DNA of 64,000 nucleotides from the NCBI GenBank assembly GCA_022578605.1, contig MU394057.1, positions 868,909 through 932,908 of the forward strand. The letters run 5' to 3'. Each line of letters starts with the position of its first letter. The first letter of the stretch is position 1. This stretch comes from Camillea tinctor (lineage: Eukaryota; Ascomycota; Sordariomycetes; Xylariales; Xylariaceae). Below the pieces are notes generated by a model, which saw only the letters and a program-made list of their open reading frames with translations, was not told the DNA's origin and made no database searches. The position numbers and the translations under genes are program-made. This document shows positions 45,713-57,455 of this stretch, one piece after another.

Positions 45713-46068
45713 TTCCAGGAACGCTATAAGCCCATTAAAAAGCTCGACATGGTTAGAAAGAGACCACGGCTTACCATCTTGGGCACGCATTTTAGGCGAT
45801 AGTACATCGTTCTGGTCATAGAGTGGAGGAACCTAGAAGGGGTTAGAGAGCATTTTGGATAGTGCATATGATTCAAGGGCATTTGGCCTCAGTTTGGTCA
45901 AGGCGATTTGGAATAATTATGACTGGATGATACAATTGCTATATAGTGACCACGATGTCTAGAGCCAACATTCAATAGAATACAAGGTGCCAATTGATTA
46001 CAATGTTTTAGGCACATGATATAGTATTCTAGTGTACCAAAGAAGTTTTTCGCAATCCACACTTATTA

Positions 46069-46117
<49 letters not shown>

Positions 46118-46268
46118 TATTGGAGCAAAGTCAAGAACTTCATCCCTGTCCATGACTAACTTAGCAAACTAGAAACTCATTTGCTGAAATCCTGAAGCCC
46201 CCTATTGTACTATCTATCCAACACCATGTACCGTATACATCCCACCCGACCACACGGACCAGATTTTT
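45713..46268. repeat. Convergent intergenic with (TC)n microsatellite
   Basis: A 556 bp region between two stops. A (TC) run of about 38 nt lies at 46074-46111. Nothing coding is seen. Confidence 0.7.
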
Positions 46269-48420
46269 TCATGAACTCTCCTTCTCAAGGGCGCTATACG
46301 CTCTGAGCTGAACCAACGCATCCCGGCACTCCCTCTCCACGATCTCCGCATGCGCAGCAGACCTCGGCACGATGGAACACGGGAAAGGCAACGGGCTCGA
46401 GTTGAACCCGTCCGAGAAAGCGAATCTAGAAAAAGAGCGTGAGCTTGCCGGGGGGAGAGAAGAAGGGGAGTGACCAAAGGGTAGAGGGCCGGGCTATCTA
46501 GTAACTTACATGTCCACGTCTATCTCCTTGCCCGCGCCGTCCCGCGCCGCGCCCACGTCGAACGCCCACAGCACGCGCGCGACGTTGAGCTCCACCGACG
46601 CGGTCGCCAGGTGCTGCCCCGGACACACGCGCCGGCCCCAGCCGAAGGCGCTGTGCCCGAGGGTGCCGGGGTAGTCGCGCGGCTGCAGGAACCGCTCCGG
46701 GAGGAAGGTGTGCGGGTCCGGGAAGTCGTCCTCGTTTAGGTGGACTTTTGTTTTTTTTAATATCGTGGATTAGTAACTTAAATATGCTGGGGTGGATGAT
46801 GGGGAAGAGAGCGGGAGCGAACTTACTACTCCACAGCGGCGCGATGATGGTGCTCCCCTTCGGGATAAACATCCCCCGGTACGTGTCGTCGGCCGTGCTC
46901 GCGTGCGGCGTGCCGCCTAGCACGGCGATGGGCCGCCAGCGCAGCGTCTCGGCTGCGATCGCGCGGGTGTAGGGGAGGGAGGCCAGGTCCGAGAAGGTGG
47001 GGAGCCGGTCGGCGCCCACGACGCGGTCGAGCTCTTCCCGTGCTCGCGGCGCGAATGTATGCCCGAATTTGGCGCAGGCGAGGAAGAAACTGGCGAGAGA
47101 ACCGGCGGACTGGACATATGTATAGTTAATAGGTGTGTTTTGTTAGGAGAGATGCTTAAAGAAAAAAAAGGGGCTAGTTTTAGAAAGCGTGTAGAGCGGG
47201 AACGGGAAGATAAATGGGTAGGTAGGTATAATTGGCCGTGAGTACTAGGGAAAGGGGGGCCTGGGAAGAAACTCACGGTCTCCACGCCAGCACCAAATGG
47301 CGACCCAGCCGCGTACGCGATCTCGAGATCGGACATGCCGAGGCTAGCCTGCTCGTCGAGGAGATGGCCGGCGAAGCAGTCGGGCAGGGTGCCGCGGACC
47401 CGGCGCGCGCGCACCTCGTCCATGAGCTCCGTGTACAGCTCGATGTCCTTCTGCCGCTGCCGCAGAACCTCCCGCTTCCAGGGAGCGAATATGCTCGGCA
47501 CGTACTTCAACGCCGGGTACCGCTCGACGGCGTATTTGCCGGGGATGCTAAAGGGAAAAAGGAGGATGTCGTTAGTTAAGAGGAACCGGAACGGCAGAGA
47601 GCGAAAAAGAAAAGGTATTTTCCTCACTTCACCAACGTCAGCCTCTCCATCGCCTCGCCATTCCGCCTCACCACCTCATCCGTCCTCACATCCTCGACCC
47701 GCCGCCCATACGTAACCGTGACAATCACCGACGCAGCATAGCGCTCGAGATGGGTCCTAAACGCGTCCGGATCCCGCAGCAAATCGCGCATCAGCACGGC
47801 GCTCTCGCGCGCCTGCACGGGGCGGTACTCGGCACTGCGCCGCGCCGTGAACCCCCCGTGCAGCAGCCGCCGCCACCGCCGCCACGCGTCCCCGTACGGC
47901 GCCATCAGCCCGCGCATGCCCCCCGACAGCAGCTCCCCGCCGACGATGAACCGCGGCCGCGACGAGTGCACGGCCCCGCGCCGCTCGAGCAGCTCCCAGG
48001 CCGCGCGCGCCGAGCCCAGGATCACCGTCGGCGTGGGCCCGATCTGCAGGTACGCTACGTCCCCGTACTGCGATGACAGCGAGCGGAACCACAGCCACGG
48101 CTTGCGGAGCCCGGGCTTGAGGCTGGGTGGCCCCGGGGGCAGACGCGAGCGCTGCGAGCGGAGGGACCATTGACGGCGTAGCTGGAGCGGTGTTAGGGAG
48201 GGAGCTGGAAATGGGGCTTTGGGAGAGGGGGGCTGGGATTCCTATGTGTAGGGGCTGGGGAGGAGAATGGGGGAAGGGGGAGGGATGTTAAAGGGGGAAA
48301 GGAGGGGAGGGTTGGGCCTGGGTGTATAGGAGATGGCATACGTACCCTGGGGAATATGAGTCCTAGATACGACAGGGCTACGGCAACGACCGTGCTGCAC
48401 AGGATAGGTATGATTATCAT
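46269..48420 (-). CDS. Cytochrome P450 monooxygenase
   Basis: Membrane-anchored E-class P450 of the fungal group that includes O-methylsterigmatocystin oxidoreductase-like enzymes. Six exons: 48420-48346, 48181-47628, 47547-47277, 47109-46827, 46744-46510 and 46425-46269, giving 524 aa. The first 25 residues (exon 1) are the hydrophobic anchor IIIPILCSTVVAVALSYLGL; the Pro-rich hinge RLPPGPPSLKPG follows. The I-helix motif is AAGSPFGAGVETSAGS, ExxR is ETLRWRP, the PERF-like block is PERFLQPRDYPG, and the haem loop is FGWGRRVCPGQHL with Cys435. All joins keep frame. It stands without other secondary-metabolism genes, so it may be a stand-alone detoxifying or catabolic enzyme; its substrate cannot be told. 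Confidence 0.94.
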
Positions 48421-49217
48421 CTTGTATCGAAGTGAGGCCCGGAGTATAATATAGCTAGGTTAGTTTTGTAGACAGGCACGGGTTATGCTACAGGATATGA
48501 TGCGCTGGGCAGGCGAGCGGAAAGTGGTAGCTTGCCATAGAGAGGCTATATTGTCTAATAATATAGTTTTGACTTCGAGCAAGGGGGAAGTTGACGAGGG
48601 AGGGCAATCTTCAGTCAACTTCTTCCTTTCTGCTTTATCTATCCAGCTATGTTATTAAGTAAGCTAAATATCACCTGGCATAACTGCCGGTCTGCGGGGG
48701 AAGAGGATGATGGTGGATACAGTTGGCCGCGGTTAAGAAATGCGTATTTCTGATTGGGAATAGTTTCCCCCATGGGGAAGACGTGGGGTCTAGCGCAGGG
48801 AGTGAGAGAGAGAAAACGTGGAGAAGTTAGTTTTATTCGTTCAATAGGATCGCGGAGGATTGCATCTTTGGGTTAGGTGAATCCATAATACTGACCTAAC
48901 CTACACCAATGTGGGCTGAGCAGTAGCTGAGAAATAGCTGAGAAACCATCGTATATCCTCGGATAGCTTTCTGGAGGGCAGGAGGTTAGACTAACTACCA
49001 TAACTAAGGATTTGTAAATCAGGTATGTTGAAATTATCTGTGAATTCAAACGTACTCGTGATTCCAAGTTTTAATGGCTATAAACTAAACGTATACCTAT
49101 CCGCCTAGTCAATCATCGATTGTCTTGTACAATCTTTCATGTGCATAATAGTCAATGCGAATTTCACTAAATCGTAAATAGACGGTACTGCCCCCTAATC
49201 ATGTGTCGATGCCACAG
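48421..49217. other. Intergenic, P450 upstream
   Basis: A 0.8 kb stretch between the P450 start and the protease stop, both minus strand. It should hold the P450 promoter. No gene or notable repeat is seen. Confidence 0.5.
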
Positions 49218-50985
49218 CTACTGTCTGGAATATTGACGAGGTTGACTGCATATGCAGTATGCGGATTCAGGAGTGACAGACGGTGTAGTCACTATAGTAG
49301 CATCACGCGTCTTAGATAAGATAGGGGAACGAGCAAGGGACTCCGAATCGCTTGAAATCGAACTCGTAAGACTAGCTCTTGCATGATTCGCATTCATAGC
49401 ACCTGGGCTCGAGCTAGTTGAGCTAGTGAGGCTGCTCGATGTAGACGAGCTGGTAGAGCAGTAATTATTGTTCCCAGGTGTGGTATCCCCAGGTAAGCAT
49501 TGATCGCCCCGAGCCATGTTATAGGCGACATTGATGTAGTCCGGGATCGTGTATGGTGGAAAGACATCCTATAAGGCTTTTAGTATAGTGCTTAGAGTTA
49601 CTATTTCATATCATTAAAGAGAAACGCCCGTGACTGCTTACCCCCTGATCTACCCTGAGGCTACCCTCGACCCGAGAGAACGACTTCTTCACTAAATAAT
49701 TCTTCATCCGCATTCCCACGCTATCGCCAGTGTTTTCGTCGTTCGGGTCCCACGTGAACATGTCCGTGTCGGAGTATAACGTCAGGTAATACGCTACCAG
49801 GCCCGCGACGGCCGGAGCCGCGAAACTCGTCCCTGCCCTCGCAGCGGGATCTCCGTGGGCGTTATAAGTCATGACGCCCTTGCCCATTGCATAGACTGTC
49901 ATCGATCCCCTGGGCAAGTTAGCACCCTGTCCCGAGTTGCCTTCCGGAGACGTGTTCGCAAAAAGTGATCCTCGGCTGTTGGTTGCTCCGACGGTGATCA
50001 GCGAGTTGTCTGCCCTCCCGAACTTCTGCGGCCACAGGTCGCCGATGTACGCTCCCACCTCTCCCGTGCTGCTGTCGATGCCGTAGTTTCCGGCTGGTAT
50101 AACGACGGTTATGCCAAGCTCCTCGAAGCGCGCCAGATAGTCGCCGATGAACTCGTCGTACTTCTCAGACCCGAAGGATGGCATCTGCCTGAAATCCCCC
50201 GCGACTGTAATGAGCACGACGCTGCGCGGCGCCGAGATATCCTCGTGAAGCACGGCGTCTAGGATCTTGTCGAACCCCTTCTTTAAAGCAGGGACTTTCA
50301 GGCGCTCCTCTATGTATTTACCGTATTGCGTGAGCATATTCTTCCACTTGATTAGGTAGAGATTTGCGTTCCGGGCTACTCCTGTCAACGAGCCTCCCGC
50401 GATACAGGCCACGGCGGTTCCATGCCCTTGTGTTATGGTGGTGATCCCAGGTATCAATTCAGGGTCGAATGCGACATCATCCATGTTCTCAGGGGCATGC
50501 TCAACACCGATGCTGACTTGGTTTCCATCCGACTTGGATAGTGTAAAGTCGTTCGGAATGACAAAAGTCCTGATCTCTCTTCTTGCCGGATGAGCCTCCC
50601 CTGAATTCAACTCGTGCTGAACATTTTGGATGTTGAAACCGGCATCGAGGATAAATATCCACGAACCCTTCCCCGAGGAGTCGTCGGCTAGATAGGGCTG
50701 GGTGGAAGGGACAGTACGCTTAGGTGCACTGAGAATTTTCAAATATAAAGGGGCAAAGGGATCATTCCTAAGATCTCTCTTGCCCGGCTTGTTCGGAGAG
50801 TGAGATGACTTAAGTAAATGGAGATCATGATCTTCTAAAATTGAATGTCCTGTATTACCGCCTAGGATGGGTGTCTCTTTATCAGAATGAGCGTCATTGT
50901 GGCTAGATACGTTGTTCTTTGAGAACATAGGTTTAATGTCTGGTCCCTGGTTATAGAGCGGATCGAGAGTATCTGAGTAAGTAGG
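49218..50985 (-). CDS. Subtilisin-like (S8) protease domain
   Basis: Exons (open from 50985) to 49642 and 49568-49218. Numbered from the Met at 50928 the product has 545 aa with a full S8 catalytic set: Asp95 in FILDAGFN, His169 in TQGHGTAVACIAGG, oxyanion Asn281 in IPAGNYG and Ser368 in AGTSFAAPAVAGL. The intron (73 bp, GTAAGC...TATAG) precedes a last exon that is Ser/Thr-rich (SSSTSSSLTSSTSSS), a likely glycosylated tail. On its own this part has no signal peptide or propeptide. Both exist just upstream in the same frame, across a single TAG at 50986-50988 (see next entry), so I read this as the C-terminal half of one locus. It could also be a separate gene or a start from a missed exon. 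Confidence 0.85.
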
Positions 50986-51006
50986 CTACTTCAGTATGTA
51001 GTTGAC
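50947..51006 (-). other. Candidate 60-nt intron removing an in-frame TAG
   Basis: A GTCAAC...ATAACCAG segment on the minus strand, 60 nt, phase 0, containing the TAG at 50988-50986. Removing it would fuse the propeptide side (...KHIPI) to GPDIKPMF of the protease side. The donor is weak and no good branch site at the usual distance is seen, so this is only a possibility. Confidence 0.3.
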
Positions 51007-53642
51007 GATCGGTATGTGCTTGATCATTTCAGCGTTTGTCAAGTTTAAAGAAGCGTAGTATGCTGGGGCGATCTTAGGAGACCAGCTGTTGATGCCCATG
51101 TCGTAGCCTTGATTAACAGGGCCGATAAGGCCCTTCAAGGCGTTGTATTGCATGATAGTAGTGCCCCTTTTGCAATTAATATAGTAAAAGGCAGAGTCCG
51201 TCTGCTCCGGACGCTTGTCTTCTGGAGTATCAGCAGGCCAGGCCGGTTTCAACAAATTTGATAGCCTTGACTTGTGTCTGATAGCAAGATGTAGACCCCA
51301 GATACCAGCTGCCATAGGTGCTACAATGGGCAAGACTGGTTTTGTTTTCGCAAGCTGGAAAAGAGCACGACCAGCCGCAGTGGCTCCAGAAATATCGGCC
51401 AAATTGAGGAATTGTTGCCAATGGTTCTCAGCTTGAGTAATCCCGCTTCCGAGCTGGTTTATGGTTTCGAGATCTCTGGGCATAATGTTAGGGGACGAAG
51501 CTCTCAGAGACTCGATGGCATTAGCGACATCTTCCCCTAGATTGCCGAACATCTCTTTTACTTGATGAGCGGTAGACTGGATATCATTCATGGCTTGCAT
51601 TTCATAGGCACCACCCATGTCTACGAGCCCAGCTGCTGCGTCATAGCCTATGTTTAGGATATCACCTCCAAGTTTTCCAAAGAGACCAAAGAGCCCCCCG
51701 TAGCCGTCTGAAAGTGATGCTGCTCCAGGGATTGCAGAACCGTCCCCTGAGGTGACCAAACCTGCCGCATTTATCATGTTTATAAATGAACTTCTGATAC
51801 TCTCGGGCGACAGGTCGTTGCGCATGCCACAAGGAGCCCATCGAACTGTCCAACCATTTTCGGTCGTCTCAGGGGAGTTCGACACGTCCTGGGGCTTGAG
51901 GAAAACGTGCCCATGGATAATAACTTGGTCACAGTAAATGAAGCCTTCTTGAGATCCATCAGAAAGCAGGACAGGAAGTGGAGCTGCTTCACAGGGCGGT
52001 ACTAGATAACTCGTGTTATCGAAAAAGACTCTGGTAGTAGGTACTGGCTTGAGTGAAGATGCTGGGATTGGAGTTTGTGATGATGTATCCGAAGTGACTA
52101 CAGTACTGCTTTCAACTAAGGGCTGGGTTGAGCTCGCTTGAACCGTTGTGTTTGAAGTAGTCATACGACCAGATGTGCTCGAAGGAGAGATTGAGGCCAT
52201 GTTGGTATTAGAGGCAGTAATATCGCCGCTCAGGGTTCCTATAGCTAAAGATGTTGAGGGGGAATCAGAACTAGGGCCCGGAGATTGCACTGAGCTTTCA
52301 GAAGGTGATATAGCTGAGGTTTTAGAGGAGCTAAGAGATGAGCCAGGAGAGGTGACCAAGCTATTTACAGTCGAACTGTCTATAGATGTTGAACTGTCTG
52401 TGGACGTCAAAGGATTCGTAGACATAGAAACATGTGTTGGACCGGCCAAGCTCGTAAAAATACTAGGATCGGTAGAGGTAGCAGGGCTAGAAGATATAAT
52501 TTCAGCGCCAGGAGGTGGCGTCATGCTGCTTGTTATACTGCTGCTGCTGCTTCTATGAGTGCCTAGTGATGATCCAGACACAGAAAGCGTAGTTATAGCG
52601 CCGCCTGGCAAGGTAATTATTGTTCCACCGCTGAGATTGAACGTAACAGTTGTTTGCTGCCCACTCGGGAGCGGTATGACAGTTTTACTGGCGGTAGCCG
52701 GGCCGGACAAGGTGGTCAGAAGCCCCGCGGGTAGTGGCAATATAGTCGTCTTTCCAGAAGCGAGGGACATCGTTGACAGCCTAATACCCGGTATGTAAAT
52801 CGTTGTGACGAAGCCTAAGATAGAACTGCTAGAGATAGTTGTAGTATCGGAAGACCTTGTTGACTGAGTAGCCGTGGTGCCGGTATTGGTCGTGCTAATC
52901 GCTATACTCTGAGAAGCTGATGTATTCGATGTTGCAGCGAATTCAGACTGGGTACGAGTAGATTGGGAGCTTTCCATACCCACTAAACTACCAGAAAGGC
53001 TCGAGGGCAAGACTGTAGAAACCATAGTCTGGGAGCTGGGCGACAAGCTGAAGATCGTGGAACTAAGTTCGGCAGATGTGGACGAGAACAATGGGGAGGA
53101 TGTATCTTGGAGTAATCCAGTTGAAGGAGTTCCACCATTATCAGGGGCAGATGTCGTGTCAGATCTAAACGAGGAGACGTAAAGGGTGACCGTACCACCA
53201 GGGACATCGGTTGACCGCGTGAGTGTGAGCGTGATAGTCTCCGAAGTATCACTGCCGCCGCTGCCGACGACTATCGTCGTTAGTAAAGTAGTACTGGTCA
53301 CATAACTATTAACTAACGGCGAAGCTTGTAGCTTGCCACACGTGCTGGTATCCGTGATGTTTAGAGTCGTCGTCACATCGCAAACAACTGTATAGTCGGG
53401 GGAAGTGGTAACATCCCGGTAGATGAGCTCGTATACAATTGTGCTGTAGACAACGTGTGGATCTATCCAACCGAAACACCCCGTGTCAGTCTCTGTGTCC
53501 TCTGTGAAATAACTAGTAATACAATAATACTGTCCTATTTCTCGTGGAGATGGATGTGTAATTTATATGCCTTACCGGTTGAGGTGGCTGCCAGAGTCTT
53601 GGAAGTCAGGAACAGGAAAAACAATATCATGTTATGAACCAT
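50986..53642 (-). CDS. Secreted Ser/Thr-rich region and propeptide of S8 locus
   Basis: Exons 53642-53576 and 53501-50986, 860 aa before the TAG. Exon 1 encodes a signal peptide (MVHNMILFFLFLTSKTLAA). About residues 90-520 are a mucin-like Ser/Thr/Pro-rich stretch with TTLSGPATASKTVIPLP-type imperfect repeats, expected to be O-glycosylated. A Cys-containing block follows (PPCEAAPLPVLLSDGSQEGF ... WTVRWAPCG), then a helical segment and finally AFYYINCKRGTTIMQYN ... YYASLNLTNAEMIKHIPIVN, which looks like the inhibitor-I9-type propeptide that precedes subtilases. The frame stops at TAG (50986-50988) and then stays open in the same frame into the S8 domain. I infer one protease gene with either a nonsense mutation, readthrough or a small intron. 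Confidence 0.78.
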
Positions 53643-54675
53643 GCTCTTGGAGGCTATTATTTAGAAATTAGTATTATGGAAGGATATATAATAAGAAGGA
53701 CATTTGAAGACAATATTCTATCTGTGTTAGCAAAGAGAGATTGGTATATACGGCTTATATTGCCCTTCCGTGGCGATCAAGGTCCTTTCTAGGACATCTC
53801 GATTGGGTGCCATGGTTAGGCATAATCTCACACGAGATAAATTTGCAACGCGAAGCAATCACGTCTTGAAGAGCAAGAAGACCGTCAATCATATTGTTCT
53901 CATCGCGGAGTGAGTGTAATACCTAGGAAGTCGGGCACCTAATGCTTATCTCAAATCGAGGAGAACCAGATGAACTGCCCAATGAAATACTAGTTGGAGT
54001 GATCAGCATGAATGAATCAATACCGATGATTTTTTTTTTTACTTGTGAATAAACTTGATAGGTAGGTCAGGATACTAATGTAAGGTATTGTTTGGGACGA
54101 ATTGGAAAACCTCGCCTATGGTCGTAAAGCGTAGTCTGTGAGGGGGGAAGGAAAAGGGGTAATTGAGGTAGTTGGCGAAGGCTACCTCAGTAGGTAGATA
54201 TGATTCGTGATCTCCCACAACTTGGATATCGCAAGCAAATAAATATTATACTAAACGTGAATATCTAACTGTATTTTCTTTTTGAAGAAAATGATATCAC
54301 TACCAAATCTTGACGTATATAGACTCCCCCCCCCCTTTCTTCATAAACAGAGGGATATTGTTATTTAGGAAGACAGCATTAATAGCCGAGTGAGATCTTT
54401 GATGTAGGAAAAACTAGCTTTTGATACTTAAAGATCATGGTATATAATTACAAGACGCCAGGAACCCTGTGAAGCAAAAATATATGTGGTTTTCTATAAT
54501 CGACATACTTTCTCTACATTCTATGGCTATGCTGAGAGGTTATTCGAGACACTATCCTCCTTCACACTACAGCCAGAGCCTCTCCGTTCTGCGATCTAGA
54601 TCATCTAAATCTATAGCCACCAATTTGGGGCGGAAGCATTTATCAGCACATACCACCCTTCCTCACCACACCACC
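53643..54675. other. Intergenic 1.0 kb, S8 locus upstream
   Basis: AT-rich DNA between the protease start and the phosphotransferase stop, both minus strand. It contains a T-run (54030) and a C-run (54326). No gene is seen. Confidence 0.5.
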
Positions 54676-55957
54676 CTACCGTCCTCCCCTCCCTCTCCCA
54701 CCCCTTCCCTCCTTCCCACTCGGCACCCTCGCCACCACGCCCTTGGGCAGATCACCCACCTTGACCCCATCTTTCCACAGGACTCCCACGCCCTGGCACC
54801 TCCCGCGCACCTCCGCCACATACCTCAGCGGCACGGGGCCCTCCGTGAGGACGACCCCGTTCTCGCTCAGCCACCAGGTCAGCCCGCTCTCCGCATCCGC
54901 GAGGCAGCGCCTCAGGTCGACGAAGACCAGTATCTCGGCATCGGCGCGCATGCCGCTGATCACCTTCCCCTTCCCCTTGCCCTTTTCTTCTTCCTCGTCA
55001 TGTACCTGCGCAGAAGAAGCAGAAGACTGCTCGTCCGGGATCCCCGTGCCGAAGTGCACGTGCTGCCTGCCCATGCGCCGCAGCTCCCCGGCCTCCTCGA
55101 TGGCCGGCCAGAAGGCGAAGTACGTGCCGTGGACGACGACGTCGGGCACGTTGGCGGCGGCGAGGGTGATGGGGGTGTGGAGGGCCTCGGAGGCGAGCTC
55201 GATGCTGTGGCCCTGGTTGGCGCGGATGAGCCAGTGCCTCGGGTCGTCCTCCCCTACTTCTGCACCCGGGGAGGGTTTGAGCGTGAAGCGTTGCTTGGCG
55301 TTGTCCGCGACCGATTGCCGGATCTCGGAGAGGGTCGGGTTGAGGGAGCGGAGGCGTGGCCATTGCATCTAGGGTGGTGGTGTTTGGTTAGGAAATGGGT
55401 TATCAGTAGGTAGATGGGTTGGACAGGTGATGGGATTACCAACTCCCTATCCTCCCCCTTTTTTTCTTTTTGTAAATTCTGTATTTATGATAGAGGAGAG
55501 GGGTCTGATTGACCCTAAGGCACCCAATTGGTCTTGTATATCAAGGCAAAAGAAAAGGGGGAGAAGACCAAAACATATAAAATATAATAAAACTCACCAC
55601 CTTATCCAGCGGCGCAAACCCCTCATCATCAAGCTGTATACCCGCCTCATGAGCCGCATGTCTCAGCAGCTTCGAAAGCGCCTTCGAAATCAGCACTTCC
55701 CTATCCTGTCCGCCGCCACCACCACCTCTCCCCTTCCCCCCTCTCCCTCCTCTCTTCCCGCGGCCCCTCAACGCCAATTCCTGCGCGCGGTCCTCCTCAA
55801 TCCCATCCATCTCCGCTCTTCCCCTCGTCGCCCAGCTACTAGTAGTGAACGAAGCCGTCGACGCAGTAGGCGCAACGACACGCGTGGTCCCAGTCCCCCG
55901 ATGTGCGCGGTAGCGATACCCCGGCGACGATGATAGCCCGCGTGCCGCTGCCGTCAC
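54676..55957 (-). CDS. tpt1: tRNA 2'-phosphotransferase
   Basis: Last step of fungal tRNA splicing: moves the 2'-phosphate at the splice junction to NAD+. Exons 55957-55598 and 55368-54676 join in phase 0 to give 350 aa. A Gly/Arg-rich disordered stretch (about residues 78-92) precedes the KptA/TPT1 fold: VLISKALSKLLRHAAHEAGI with the conserved Arg-His, then QWPRLRSLNPTLSEIRQSV, RHWLIRANQGHSIE, VVHGTYFAFWPAI, MGRQHVHFGTGIP, ILVFVDLRRCLAD and NGVVLTEGPVPLRYV. An acidic-Lys insert (DEEEEKGKGKGK) sits in a loop of the fold. The intron is 229 bp, long for this window. The upstream ATG at 55957 adds an Arg/Ser/Thr-rich leader that could target mitochondria; a Met at about 55808 (MDGIEEDRAQELALRGRGKR) would give the cytosolic/nuclear form. 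Confidence 0.93.
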
Positions 55958-57455
55958 CGCGCAGTGTCTCCCCCGAATCCCACTCAGCAGTGAGGACCGA
56001 ATCCTAGCGGCTTGCGTGCGGCGGTACCTAGAGCACCGGCGATGGAGAAGAAGATGGCGATGATAGTAGGTGCTAGTAATCCGATAGTAGCCAGAAACGC
56101 TGGTCCCCCTCTAACGGGAGTTGGCAAGGACGATATCGTGGTGAAGAGGACTCTACCAGCGAGAGAAGAAAATGAGGAGAGCCAAGAGGTGCAGGGTTTT
56201 TCAATATGTATTACCTATGCCTGAGGCATGAGGCACCTTCAGTGGTGTCCGGTATGACTCCAAGCAGTTGGTAGTTTTAGAAAATAAAGTAGTCTAAGCT
56301 TAAGCAGGTGAGTGACAAACTTATGTACCTAAGCGATCCGACGTTTTATGAATGTCATACATAAAGTTAAACTGGAACTAAAAATAAGGTTAGGTGAGGT
56401 TAAAGTCTTTCCCGCCTTTCGGAAGTTAAAAAAAAAAAAAAAAAGCATCCATCAACCCCACAAAATTCATTCGCTAATTCCGAGGCACATCGAGATCAAG
56501 ACTACTTTGAAGTAGTTAAGTTAGACAAGTAGGGTAATATTGATTAAACATTTGACATTTGCCACAAGCAAAAAACTAAATAAATAAAGGCTGGTGGTGA
56601 TTGATAAAATAACACAAAACGTTTTACAAACTGCAAGTGTGTAGCAGTGAAAAGTAACACAAAAATATACATACATCGATTCCTAGAGACTTATTTACAA
56701 GGAGGAGGGGGGGACTCCAAAAAAAAAAAGGAATATCTTTTTTTTTTTGCTGCTTACCCCCCCTTATTATGTACGTCCATCCATAATGACGGCTCGTCTC
56801 GAAAGCCCATCATCTGGACTTTTTTGGTATATGTAAAAAAACAAAACAAGAGAGCAACAAACCAGGCGTGCTCTCTCTCTCTGTGTATCCCTCTTTCCAT
56901 GCCTAACCACCATGGTTGAACCGAATGAATAAGAAATCAAGGTCCTACCAAGGTATTGCCTTGATATAAGCCATGATTTCCTTTCTGCCTCCTCCCCGCC
57001 TCCCCCCTTTTTTGCTTCCTGTCTCTCCCTTTAGTCGAACACATGCAAATACAAAAAAGCTGGACTACCCGCTAGTCCGTTTTCCCAGGAGTATTCCCTT
57101 TCGCACTGCCGCGAAGACCCCTTAAGTTTTTTTTCCCTCCTAAAACACCTCATACCAATGACGCCCTGTGGTATCTTCGGTATTCCCCTCCTAAAAATGA
57201 AAAAAAAAGAATAGTGGTAATCGCTGTGCAACCAGTCATGCCCACAGACGCCTGTTTCCCGCATAAAAAAGACGAATGATATCGTGAGCCTCAACCAAGA
57301 GCCTGGTATTTTTTTGTGGTTGAAAAAATGGAACTGATGTGCAGAGCCGTCTAATCATGAGGGATTCATGCCACAGGGAAAGAAAAACGCCTTTGCCAAA
57401 TGATAGTAATAATATTACATCGTGATAAAGCGTCATGGTTGTTGCGCTGGTACTT
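55958..57455. other. Intergenic 1.5 kb
   Basis: Between the phosphotransferase start and the next stop, both minus strand. A 17-A run lies at 56428-56444, and an open minus-strand frame without ATG at 56212-55984 reads like a membrane-helix segment (see findings). Otherwise nothing is supported. Confidence 0.5.

Noticed and set aside
46074..46111. Possible CRISPR or telomere-like repeat
   Set aside because: It is a plain (TC)n microsatellite with no spacers and no TTAGGG units.
46269..48420. Secondary-metabolite gene cluster around the P450
   Set aside because: No PKS, NRPS, terpene or tailoring genes adjoin; neighbours are a dsRNA-binding protein and a protease.
54998..55372. Overlapping frames opposite tRNA 2'-phosphotransferase
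   Set aside because: GC-rich shadows; the TPT1 motifs lie in one minus-strand frame only.
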